DNA from: Rhizobium sp. 18055
Lineage (GTDB): Bacteria > Pseudomonadota > Alphaproteobacteria > Rhizobiales > Rhizobiaceae
DNA length: 64,000 nt
Direction: 5' to 3'
Assembly (NCBI RefSeq): GCF_902706285.1
Contig: NZ_CACSKD010000005.1
Coordinates: 1-64,000 of the forward strand
In this document: piece by piece, positions 26,397 to 34,249 of the stretch
Numbering within the stretch: position 1 is the stretch's first letter
Layout of the letters: each line of letters begins with the position of its first letter
Position numbers and translations under genes: made by a program
Notes under the pieces: generated by a model
What the model saw: only the letters and a program-made list of their open reading frames with translations
What the model was told of the DNA's origin: nothing
Databases searched by the model: none

Positions 26397-28193
26397 TCAA
26401 AACGCGTCTGCGGCCAGCGCCATCATCGTCTCGGCGCCGGTCTCGATGCGGGCCTTGCGCAGGGCCGTCTCCGGCATGATCCGCTCCATGAAGAAGCGCG
26501 CCGTGATCAGCTTGTTGCGCAGGAACGCCTCGCGATCGGTGTCGCCTGCAGCAAGGCCGTCCTCGGCGGCCTTTGCCATCTTCGCCCACATATAGCCGAG
26601 AATGACGAGGCCGAAGAGATGCATGTAGTCGGTCGAGCCGGCGCCGGCATTGTCGGGCTTTGCCATTGCATGCTGCATGAACCACATGGTTGCAGCCTGG
26701 GCGTCGTTCAAGCCCTTCTTCAGGTTCTTGGTGAAGAAGGCCATCTGCTCGTCGCTGCGGTTTTCCTCGCAGAAATCGCCGATCTCCTTGAACAGCGCCA
26801 TGACAGCCCGGCCACCGTTCTGGCCGAGCTTGCGGCCAACGAGATCGAGCGCCTGGATGCCGTTGGCGCCTTCGTAGATCATCGCGATGCGGGCATCGCG
26901 GACATACTGGCTCATGCCGTGTTCTTCGATATAGCCGTGACCGCCGAACACCTGCTGGGCCATGACGGCGTGGTCGAAGCCCTTGTCGGTCATCACGCCC
27001 TTGAGGATCGGGGTGACGAGGCCGAGGATATCGTCGGCCGTCTGGCGTTCCTTCTCGTCGGCCGAGCGGTGGGCGATATCGGATTTCAGCGCCGTCCAGA
27101 GCAGGAAGGCGCGGCCGGCCTCGTTGAAGGCGCGGATGGTCATCAGCGAGCGGCGAATGTCAGGATGGACGATGATCGGATCGGCCTTCTTCTCCGGCGC
27201 CTTGGCACCCGACAAAGCGCGGCCCTGGATGCGCTCGCGGGCGTAGTTGGCGGCATTCTGGTAGGCGATCTCGGAGATCGCCAGACCCTGCAGGCCGACG
27301 CTGAGGCGGGCCTCGTTCATCATCACGAACATGGCGCTGAGGCCCTTGTTCGCCGCACCGATCAGGAAGCCAGTCGCCTCGTCATAGTTCATGACGCAGG
27401 TGGAGTTGCCGTGAATACCCATCTTGTGCTCGACGGCACCGCAGGAGACGCCGTTGCGATCACCGGCCGCGCCATCAGCGCCGACCATGAACTTCGGGAC
27501 GATGAACAGCGAGATGCCCTTGGTGCCCTCAGGCGCGCCCTCGATGCGGGCGAGAACCAGGTGGACGATGTTGCCGGACATGTCGTGCTCACCGGCGGAG
27601 ATGAAGATCTTCTGGCCGGACAGCTTGTAGCTGCCATCTGCCTGCGGCACCGCCTTGGTGCGCAGCAGGCCGAGATCGGTGCCGCAATGCGGCTCGGTCA
27701 GGTTCATGGTGCCGGACCATTCGCCGGAGACCATCTTCGGCAGATAGGTCTGCTTCTGCTGATCGGAACCATGGACGAGGATGGCGGCGATCGCGCCCTG
27801 GGTCAGGCCCGGATACATCATCAGCGACATGTTGGCGGCGGAGGTATACTCGCCGACCGCGGCGTGCAGCGTGTAGGGCAACCCCTGCCCGCCGAACTCC
27901 TCCGGCACGGCAAGACCGGTCCATCCGCCTTCGCAATAGGCGTCATAGGCCTGCTTGAAACCCTTCGGCACCGAGACGGAGCCATCGTCGTTGCGGGTGC
28001 AGCCTTCCTGATCGCCGGAATAATTGAGCGGGAAAAGCACCTCTTCGGCGACCCTGGCCGATTCGGCGAGAATGGCCTCGATCATGTCAGGCGTGGCGTC
28101 GGCAAAACCCTTGAGATTGTTGTAGCGCTCGAGACCCAGCACATCGTTGAGCACGAAGAGCGTGTCGTTCACGGGGGCCTTGTAGACTGGCAT
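26397..28193 (-). CDS. Acyl-CoA dehydrogenase (FadE/DmdC-like)
   Basis: This 598-residue flavoenzyme belongs to the long acyl-CoA dehydrogenase branch with an extra C-terminal domain. The FAD/substrate motif [13 protein letters not shown], the [20 protein letters not shown] beta-domain region and the catalytic-helix [17 protein letters not shown] are visible. An N-terminal extension of about 35 residues is typical of the FadE5/DmdC type. It introduces the 2,3 double bond of acyl-CoA; the chain-length preference is unknown. ATG 28193 has GGAGG upstream. A perfect 9-4-9 inverted repeat lies 64 bp upstream, inside the likely promoter. Confidence 0.9.
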   Translation of the reverse strand: MPVYKAPVNDTLFVLNDVLGLERYNNLKGFADATPDMIEAILAESARVAEEVLFPLNYSGDQEGCTRNDDGSVSVPKGFKQAYDAYCEGGWTGLAVPEEFGGQGLPYTLHAAVGEYTSAANMSLMMYPGLTQGAIAAILVHGSDQQKQTYLPKMVSGEWSGTMNLTEPHCGTDLGLLRTKAVPQADGSYKLSGQKIFISAGEHDMSGNIVHLVLARIEGAPEGTKGISLFIVPKFMVGADGAAGDRNGVSCGAVEHKMGIHGNSTCVMNYDEATGFLIGAANKGLSAMFVMMNEARLSVGLQGLAISEIAYQNAANYARERIQGRALSGAKAPEKKADPIIVHPDIRRSLMTIRAFNEAGRAFLLWTALKSDIAHRSADEKERQTADDILGLVTPILKGVMTDKGFDHAVMAQQVFGGHGYIEEHGMSQYVRDARIAMIYEGANGIQALDLVGRKLGQNGGRAVMALFKEIGDFCEENRSDEQMAFFTKNLKKGLNDAQAATMWFMQHAMAKPDNAGAGSTDYMHLFGLVILGYMWAKMAKAAEDGLAAGDTDREAFLRNKLITARFFMERIMPETALRKARIETGAETMMALAADAF

Positions 28194-28256
28194 CGTTCGA
28201 ATTCCTCCAATTCGGCAGCCGGTCGAGACCGGCATATGCAAGTGTCTTACAAAATA

Positions 28257-28278
28257 TTGACGTTTGCGTAAACGTCAA
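28257..28278. promoter_or_regulatory. Operator-like palindrome upstream of fadE
   Basis: TTGACGTTT-GCGT-AAACGTCAA is a perfect inverted repeat (9-bp arms, 4-bp spacer), 64 bp before the fadE-type start codon. It contains a TTGACG that could serve as the -35 element. The form resembles sites of regulators of fatty-acid or branched-chain catabolism, but which protein binds is unknown. Confidence 0.6.
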
Positions 28279-28471
28279 ATTTTTATCCGGCGCGAATTTT
28301 TGAACTTCATGCTGCCTATGGCTCAAACCAGCCGGCGAGACGGTGCCTGAAGCGCTGCTCCACCACGCAGCGACAGTCGAGGCTCAACAAGGCAGCAAGA
28401 TACTATGAGGGCGCTATCTTTCGTTAGCGGCTATGTATAAATGTCGTCCAATCTGATCTTACGGACGCTAT

Positions 28472-29965
28472 ATGACCTCGACAGCCGCTTTCTTTCGCTC
28501 CAGCCTACTCATGCTCGCCGTCGGCGTTTTGATCCTTATGGGCATCGTCGGCTCTTCGCTCTGGCTGGTGCAGGCCAACCGTTCCTATTCGGACGAGACC
28601 GCATCGCTCCGTCGTATCCGCAGTTCGATCGTCAATGTCCTGACAACGGTGCAGGATGCCGAAACCGGCCAGCGCGGATTTCTCCTGGCGAATGATGCCG
28701 CCTATCTCGCGCCCTACACGACCGCGCTGGAGAATTTGCCGAAGCGTCGGCAGACGCTGATCGACAATATCTCGCCCTTGCCCGGCTACGCGACGCAGTT
28801 GGATACATTGATGGCCGCCATCGATGGGAAGATGGACGAGCTTGCCAGAACCGTGGCGCTCACGCAGGAAGGCAAGCTTTCGGAAGCGGTGGCCATCGTC
28901 CGCGACGATGCCGGCCGCGAGTACATGGACAATATCCGCGCCATTCTCGGCGGCTTTCTGGAAAAGACCGACGACCGCTTGCGGGTGCTTGTGGAAGCGC
29001 AGCTTTCTGCTGCCGGCACGCTGCAACTGGTGACGATCGGCGGTGCCATCGCGATCCTCGTCGTGCTCGGCGGCGCGATCCTGATCATCGCCCAGCATGT
29101 GCGCGATCTGTCCAAGGCGACCGAAGAGGTCGCGCAGCTGAATGTCGGGCTGGAGGCACGCGTCAACGAGCGCACCGAAGACCTCATTCGGGCAAACCAG
29201 GAAATCCAGCGCTTCGCCTATATCGTCACACACGACCTGCGCGCGCCGCTGGTCAACATCATGGGCTTTCTGAGCGAACTCGACACCGCGGTAAAATCCG
29301 TCTCCAGCTACGTACTGGCCGACGAAAAGACGCTGAGCCCGCAGGATATCCGCGAGGCGCGGCAGGCGGTCGAGGAAGACCTGCCGGAGGCGATGGGCTT
29401 CATCCGATCATCGACGCGCAAGATGGATTCGCTGATCAACGCGATCCTGAAGATTTCCCGCGATGGCCGGCGCAAGCTGCAGCCGGATCGCATCGACCTG
29501 AAGGTGCTGATCGACACGGTGGCAGCCAACGTCCATCACCAGCTTGCCGAAACCGGCGGCACCAACGAGACCCGTGTTCGGGTCGGCAAGATCATCACCG
29601 ACCGCTTCTCCCTCGACCAGATTTTCGCTAATCTGTTCGACAATGCCGTCAAGTACCAGATGCCCGGGCGGCCGTTGACGATCGATGTCGATGCCTACCC
29701 CGATGGCCCGGGACGTGTCAGGATCGATGTCAAGGACAATGGTCGCGGCATCGCGGCCAATGATCTCGAGCGGGTGTTCGAGCTGTTTCGCCGGGCGGGC
29801 GAGCAGGATCAGCGCGGCGAAGGTATCGGCCTAGCGCATGTCCGCTCGTTAATCCGAAATTTGGGCGGCGACATTACCGTCCAGTCCGAGCTTGGGAAGG
29901 GCAGCACTTTCGTGCTGACGCTGCCTTCGGACCTCACCAAAATCGTACGGAGTATCGAACCATGA
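28472..29965 (+). CDS. CHASE3-domain sensor histidine kinase
   Basis: This is a 497-residue membrane kinase. TM1 is at about 10-33, then an extracytoplasmic CHASE3 domain with the signature TVQDAETGQRGFLL (near 59-72), TM2 near 185-208, and a coiled coil. The H-box is THDLRAPLVNIMGF, with His254. It is followed by a long insert before the second dimerisation helix, and then the HATPase domain (NLFDNAVKYQ, DNGRGI, GEGIGLAHVRSL). The HDLRAPL type is shared with phytochrome-like kinases that pair with Rcp1-type receivers. Its stop overlaps the start of such a receiver by four bases (29962-29965), so the two are almost certainly partners. Confidence 0.92.
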   Translation: MTSTAAFFRSSLLMLAVGVLILMGIVGSSLWLVQANRSYSDETASLRRIRSSIVNVLTTVQDAETGQRGFLLANDAAYLAPYTTALENLPKRRQTLIDNISPLPGYATQLDTLMAAIDGKMDELARTVALTQEGKLSEAVAIVRDDAGREYMDNIRAILGGFLEKTDDRLRVLVEAQLSAAGTLQLVTIGGAIAILVVLGGAILIIAQHVRDLSKATEEVAQLNVGLEARVNERTEDLIRANQEIQRFAYIVTHDLRAPLVNIMGFLSELDTAVKSVSSYVLADEKTLSPQDIREARQAVEEDLPEAMGFIRSSTRKMDSLINAILKISRDGRRKLQPDRIDLKVLIDTVAANVHHQLAETGGTNETRVRVGKIITDRFSLDQIFANLFDNAVKYQMPGRPLTIDVDAYPDGPGRVRIDVKDNGRGIAANDLERVFELFRRAGEQDQRGEGIGLAHVRSLIRNLGGDITVQSELGKGSTFVLTLPSDLTKIVRSIEP

Positions 29966-30399
29966 AAGCCACCGGCCAGGAAGTCACGATCGTCATGATC
30001 GAAGATGATGAGGGGCATGCCCGCCTCATCGAAAAGAACGTGCGCCGCGCCGGCGTGCACAACGAGATCGTCCCGTTCACGCTCGGAAAGGGCGCGCTCG
30101 ACTATATCCTCGGGCCGGATCGCGACGGACTGGTGAGCAAGGATCGCTACCTGCTGATCCTGCTCGATCTCAACCTGCCTGACATGTCGGGTCTCGACAT
30201 TCTGGAAAAGATCAAGACCAACGAATATACGCGCCGCCTGCCCGTCGTCGTCCTCACCACCACGGACGATGAACGCGAGATCCAGAAGTGCTATGATCTC
30301 GGCGCTAACGTCTACATCACCAAGCCGGTGGACTATGACGGCTTCGCAACCGCGATCCGCAATCTGGGCCTGTTCTTTTCCGTCATCCAAGTCCCCTAA
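29962..30399 (+). CDS. Single-domain response regulator (Rcp1-like)
   Basis: This 145-residue receiver has no output domain. The acidic pair EDDE lies near residues 14-17. The phospho-acceptor Asp is in LLILLDLNLPDMSG, the Thr in VVLTTTDD and the Lys in YITKPVDY. It is of the Rcp1 type that partners phytochrome-like kinases. It is translationally coupled to the CHASE3 kinase and followed after 16 bp by a receiver-kinase, so it may pass phosphate between the two kinases or act on a target protein by itself. Confidence 0.93.
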   Translation: MKATGQEVTIVMIEDDEGHARLIEKNVRRAGVHNEIVPFTLGKGALDYILGPDRDGLVSKDRYLLILLDLNLPDMSGLDILEKIKTNEYTRRLPVVVLTTTDDEREIQKCYDLGANVYITKPVDYDGFATAIRNLGLFFSVIQVP

Positions 30400-30415
30400 C
30401 GAGTAGCCATAACCT

Positions 30416-31438
30416 GTGCGCATCCTTTACGTCGATGATGATCCAGCCCTAGCCCGCCTTGCCACCCGGGTGCTTGCGCGCAGCGATTTCGAAGTCATTC
30501 ACGCCGCCTCGATCGAGATCGGGCTGCAGCTGTTTGCAGCAGAGCCGTTCGAAGCGGTGGTTCTCGACCACTATTTCGAAAACCAGACCGGGCTGAACTT
30601 TCTCGAAGCGATTGCCGATATCGGCAAATCGACGCCGGTGCTCTATGTCACGGGATCGAGCGACGCGGATGTCGCGATCCGGGCGCTGAAGGGTGGCGCT
30701 GCCGATTACGTGGTGAAGACGGCGACCGACGACTTCTTCCCGCTTCTGATCAGCGCGCTGAACCAGGCAATGGAAAACTCGCGGCTGCGCAGCGAAAAGG
30801 AAGAGGCCGACCGGCAGCTGGTGGTCGCCAAGGAGCGGGCCGAACTGCTGCTGGCCGAAATGAACCACCGCATCGCCAACAGCCTGTCGCTGGTGTCCGC
30901 GATGATCCGCATGCAGATGCAGATCGCCGGCACCGAAGAGACGAAGACGGCGCTGAACGAGACGCAGAACCGTATTACCGCGATCGCCGGGGTTCACCGC
31001 AGCCTCTACACCTCCGAGAAGGTCGGCGAAGTCGATCTCGACGTCTATCTCGGGCCGCTGCTGGCCGAAATGCACAGCACCAACACGGCCGCGCGCGGCA
31101 TCAGCCTGCAGTCGGAGCTGTGTCGGATCGCGACCACGGCCGACAAGGCGGTGGCGCTCGGCGTGATCCTGATCGAACTGGTGACCAATGCGACGAAATA
31201 CGCCTACACCGCAGGCACCGGCGAAGTCAGGGTCGTGCTGCAATCGACCGATGACGGGTTTGCCGTGCTGTCGGTCGAGGATGACGGCATCGGCTATGAC
31301 CGCACCGTCGGCCCGAAGGGCACCGGGCTCGGCACGAGGCTGATCAACGCCATGGGGACGACGCTTGGTGCGGAGATAAGCTACGGCCGGGACGGTAAGG
31401 CGTCGGGCACCTATGTCGCCGTGCGCTGGCAGCAGTAA
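30416..31438 (+). CDS. Receiver - HisKA_2-type histidine kinase
   Basis: This is a 340-residue soluble protein. The N-terminal receiver (about 1-120) has DDD near residues 6-8, Asp in VVLDHYFENQTG and Lys in YVVKTATDD. A helix leads to the dimerisation box LLLAEMNHRIANSLSLVSAM, with the NHR..N signature of the HisKA_2/HWE superfamily. The ATPase part has LIELVTNATKYAY and EDDGIGYD, then GTGLGTRLINAMG. The start is GTG 30416, which gives the standard receiver beginning MRILYVDDDP. It is the third gene of the cassette. Such receiver-kinases act as intermediates feeding stress or chemotaxis-like pathways in Alphaproteobacteria. Confidence 0.88.
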   Translation: MRILYVDDDPALARLATRVLARSDFEVIHAASIEIGLQLFAAEPFEAVVLDHYFENQTGLNFLEAIADIGKSTPVLYVTGSSDADVAIRALKGGAADYVVKTATDDFFPLLISALNQAMENSRLRSEKEEADRQLVVAKERAELLLAEMNHRIANSLSLVSAMIRMQMQIAGTEETKTALNETQNRITAIAGVHRSLYTSEKVGEVDLDVYLGPLLAEMHSTNTAARGISLQSELCRIATTADKAVALGVILIELVTNATKYAYTAGTGEVRVVLQSTDDGFAVLSVEDDGIGYDRTVGPKGTGLGTRLINAMGTTLGAEISYGRDGKASGTYVAVRWQQ

Positions 31439-31583
31439 GCCGTTTATCCGCCGCCTCCGCGACCCCGAAATCCTCTCAGGCTTGTCGTTTTGCGCCTCTG
31501 GCTGCAGGTATTGTTTGATTCCTGCGGAAGACGCGCTAAACTTTGTTGGCTAACCGACGAAAAAGCTTAGGAGGAGCGATTTC

Positions 31584-31955
31584 ATGAGACGGATGTGGCC
31601 CGAAGAGTTCAACTTCGTTCTGAACCATGCAGAAGAAGTGACACTCGATCTTCCCGCGATAGAACATGAAGACGGCTCGCGCAGTGAGGCCATAAGCAGA
31701 AGGGCTTTGAAAGTCCGCATTCCCATGGAGGACTACGAGCGCATCTGGCCGCTCGCCGAAGCGCGCTACCGGCTCGACGGAAAGCATCTTGGCCAAGCGA
31801 TGACACTGATCACCACCAACCCGCACTATCACCGCTGGCACCCGGCAGACGGCGGCAGCGTCGAAGATGTGTCGGAAGGCGGCCGTCATTTCACCACCAA
31901 ATATGTCGTGGTGCACTTCCTGCTCGACGATGTCCGGGAAACGGCGGCGGCCTGA
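31584..31955 (+). CDS. Conserved hypothetical protein
   Basis: This 123-residue soluble protein is preceded by a very good Shine-Dalgarno (AGGAGG at 31569-31574). It is acidic and rich in aromatic residues and histidine. The middle (TNPHYHRWHPADGG) has three His in a short space. I do not recognise the family. It follows the signalling cassette by 146 bp on the same strand and is convergent with the PLP-enzyme gene. A role in the signalling cascade cannot be claimed. Confidence 0.65.
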   Translation: MRRMWPEEFNFVLNHAEEVTLDLPAIEHEDGSRSEAISRRALKVRIPMEDYERIWPLAEARYRLDGKHLGQAMTLITTNPHYHRWHPADGGSVEDVSEGGRHFTTKYVVVHFLLDDVRETAAA

Positions 31956-31985
31956 GCCGCCAGCCCTTCCCTCAGCGCGCGGTGA

Positions 31986-33269
31986 TCAGGCCGCGTCCAG
32001 AGCCTGCGTCAGATCGGCAATGAGATCGTCTGGATGCTCGATGCCGATCGACAGGCGAATGGTCGAATCCAGAACCCCGATCCGCTGGCGCACATCGGCC
32101 GGCACGCCGGAGTGCGTCATCGTCGCCGGATGGCTGGCCAGCGATTCCGTGCCGCCGAGGCTGACGGCGAGCTTGAAGATCTGCAGCGCGTTCAGGAACT
32201 TGAACGAGGCCGGCTGACCGCCTTCGATGTCGAAGGAGAAGGTCGATCCGGCGCCGGTGCACTGCGCCGCAAAGGTGCGGCCGAGCGGTGACGTCGGCTC
32301 GTGATACGGCAGATAGTGGATCTTCCTGACCTTCGGATGGCTGTGCAGAAAATCGGCGATGGCGAGCGCGTTGTTGTTGGCGCGCTCCATGCGGATCTGC
32401 AGTGTTTCCAGCGAGCGGCCGAGCATCCAGCAGGAATGCGGATCGAGCTGCGTGCCGATGGCGCCGCGCAGTGCCTTGACCTGTTTCATCACCGCCTTGG
32501 CTCCGAGCGCTGCACCGGCGATCAGGTCGGAATGGCCGCCGACATATTTGGTCAGCGAATAGAGCGAGATATCGGCGCCGTGCTCGATCGGGCGCTGGAA
32601 CACCGGGCCGAGCAGCGTGTTGTCGCAGGCAACGATCGGCGTGTGGCCCTGCTTCTTGCCGATGGCATCGGCAATGCGACGCATCATCGCGACATCGACC
32701 AGGCTGTTGGTCGGGTTGGCGGGGGTTTCGACGAGGATCATCGAGACGCGGCCCTTGGCCATCGCCTGCTCGGCTGCCGCCTGAACCGAGGCTTCATCGA
32801 CACCATCGGCAAAACCGACGGCCGAAACGCCTAGATTGAGGAAGGTTTTTGCCAGCAGCGTTTCGGTGCCGCCGTAAAGCGGCTGCGAATGCAGGACGGC
32901 ATCGCCGGGGCGGACGAAGGCAAGCAGCGTCGTTGCGATCGCCGACATGCCTGATGAGAACAGCACGCAGCTTTCCGTTCGCTCGTAGACGGCAAGCCGG
33001 TCCTCGACGATCTCGCTGTTCGGATGGTTGAAGCGCGAATAGACGAGGCCGGCGCCCTGGCCTGCCGGCGGTTCGCGGCGACCGGAGACGTAATCGAAGA
33101 AATCGCGCCCCTCCTCGGCCGTCTTGAACACGAAGGTCGAGGTCAGGAACACCGGTGGCTTGACAGCACCTTCCGAGAGTTCGGGATCATAGCCATAGTT
33201 CAGCATCTGCGTCTCGGGATGCAGCGCGTGGTTGCCGATATGGGTCCTGTAGGGATGCGGCGCGGTCAT
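31986..33269 (-). CDS. Cys/Met-metabolism PLP enzyme (methionine gamma-lyase / cystathionine lyase type)
   Basis: This 427-residue protein belongs to the trans-sulfuration family. The PLP lysine lies in [15 protein letters not shown]. The substrate-binding [10 protein letters not shown], the VETPANPTN stretch and the C-terminal [21 protein letters not shown] are typical. The extended N-terminus and the [27 protein letters not shown] region fit rhizobial proteins annotated as methionine gamma-lyase or cystathionine gamma-synthase family. The exact substrate is uncertain. ATG 33269 has GAGGAG upstream. It is divergent from an Lrp/AsnC regulator, which very likely controls it. Confidence 0.88.
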   Translation of the reverse strand: MTAPHPYRTHIGNHALHPETQMLNYGYDPELSEGAVKPPVFLTSTFVFKTAEEGRDFFDYVSGRREPPAGQGAGLVYSRFNHPNSEIVEDRLAVYERTESCVLFSSGMSAIATTLLAFVRPGDAVLHSQPLYGGTETLLAKTFLNLGVSAVGFADGVDEASVQAAAEQAMAKGRVSMILVETPANPTNSLVDVAMMRRIADAIGKKQGHTPIVACDNTLLGPVFQRPIEHGADISLYSLTKYVGGHSDLIAGAALGAKAVMKQVKALRGAIGTQLDPHSCWMLGRSLETLQIRMERANNNALAIADFLHSHPKVRKIHYLPYHEPTSPLGRTFAAQCTGAGSTFSFDIEGGQPASFKFLNALQIFKLAVSLGGTESLASHPATMTHSGVPADVRQRIGVLDSTIRLSIGIEHPDDLIADLTQALDAA

Positions 33270-33356
33270 GATCGTCTCCTCAATCTGGAAATGCGGTGAT
33301 GGCGGCAAATTATATCGGAATGCAGCAGCTGTTCTTGCTATTTGGGGCGTTGATGC

Positions 33357-33374
33357 GATGTTGAAAGCAACATC
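33357..33374. promoter_or_regulatory. Inverted repeat in the lyase/Lrp divergent promoter
   Basis: GATGTTG-AAAG-CAACATC is a perfect 7-4-7 inverted repeat 19 bp upstream of the Lrp-type start codon. It is a plausible operator for autoregulation and for control of the divergent lyase. Confidence 0.5.
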
Positions 33375-33393
33375 CTGCGAGAATTGATGAGAG

Positions 33394-33852
33394 ATGGTGC
33401 AGAAAATTGCAGACGAGACCGATCGGCGAATCCTCAAGGAGCTGATCGGCGATGCGCGACTTGCCAACAATGAACTGGCCGAGCGCGTGGGGCTTTCCGC
33501 CTCGGCCTGTCTGCGCCGCTTGCGCCGGTTGGAAGACGCCGAGATCATTCAGGGATATACTGCGCTGATCGATCCGGCCGTCAACGGCTGGACGATGATG
33601 GCGCTCGCCTCGGTGCGGCTCAGCCGCCAGCATGAGGACGAGATCCAGATGTTCGAGAACGCCGTGCGCGAGTGGGACGAGGTGCTCGAATGTCATCTGG
33701 TGACCGGATCGCGCGACTATGTGCTGAAGGTGATGAGCTCCGGCCTCGAGCACTACGAGCGCTTCATCAAGGAGAAGATCGCCCGGCTGAAATGCGTCGA
33801 CACGATCGAGACGAGCTTCGTGATGAACACGATCAAGTCACGCCGCGTGTGA
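33394..33852 (+). CDS. Lrp/AsnC family transcriptional regulator
   Basis: This 152-residue protein has an N-terminal winged helix-turn-helix ([40 protein letters not shown], residues 8-48). A RAM/ASN_C effector domain follows ([33 protein letters not shown]). These proteins form octamers and respond to amino acids. Divergence from the Cys/Met-metabolism enzyme suggests a sulfur-amino-acid ligand, as in regulators of methionine gamma-lyase genes. Confidence 0.92.
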   Translation: MVQKIADETDRRILKELIGDARLANNELAERVGLSASACLRRLRRLEDAEIIQGYTALIDPAVNGWTMMALASVRLSRQHEDEIQMFENAVREWDEVLECHLVTGSRDYVLKVMSSGLEHYERFIKEKIARLKCVDTIETSFVMNTIKSRRV

Positions 33853-34249
33853 GGCGGTGCACTGTCGCCTGAAAGGTTGAGCGGACACCCTTCAACGCGG
33901 CGTTCCGGCCAGCGCGCTGCGCCGCTATCTGCCTACAGGGACTGGCACATTAGGAGGCCGGTTTCGACACGGAAATCGGCTCGAAACCCTCAAAAGTTAA
34001 AAATTGTCTACACGGGTTAACGGGTTGTTTACCACGTTCCGCGAAAGGTGATGTTCGAGCATTGGTGTTCTGCATTCGTTTTTTCAAGTCTCGCGTTTTA
34101 TGGAATGCACGCCACACGTACAGCTTGAGGAAAGACTAATTCACTATCCTCTTATGGACGATGCTCTCTGAACCGCATGTCGTGCGGCTCTGACGGAAAA
34201 GCCAATGATCGGCCCTGACGAGGGTTCGAACAGATAAGCGAGCAAGAAG
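33853..34249. other. Leader/promoter region of podJ, no supported gene
   Basis: No coding frame in this 397-bp stretch is convincing. It becomes AT-rich from about 33990. A CtrA-like half-site pair, TTAA-N7-TTTA, lies at 34017-34031 (one mismatch from TTAA-N7-TTAA). The long distance from there to the start codon (about 220 bp) suggests a long leader or a second promoter. Confidence 0.45.

Noticed and set aside
26277..28271. Long antisense open frame of 664 codons opposite the acyl-CoA dehydrogenase gene
   Set aside because: It is the mirror of a well-supported gene in GC-rich DNA. Its translation is low-complexity, rich in Ala, Gly, His and Asp, and matches no family.
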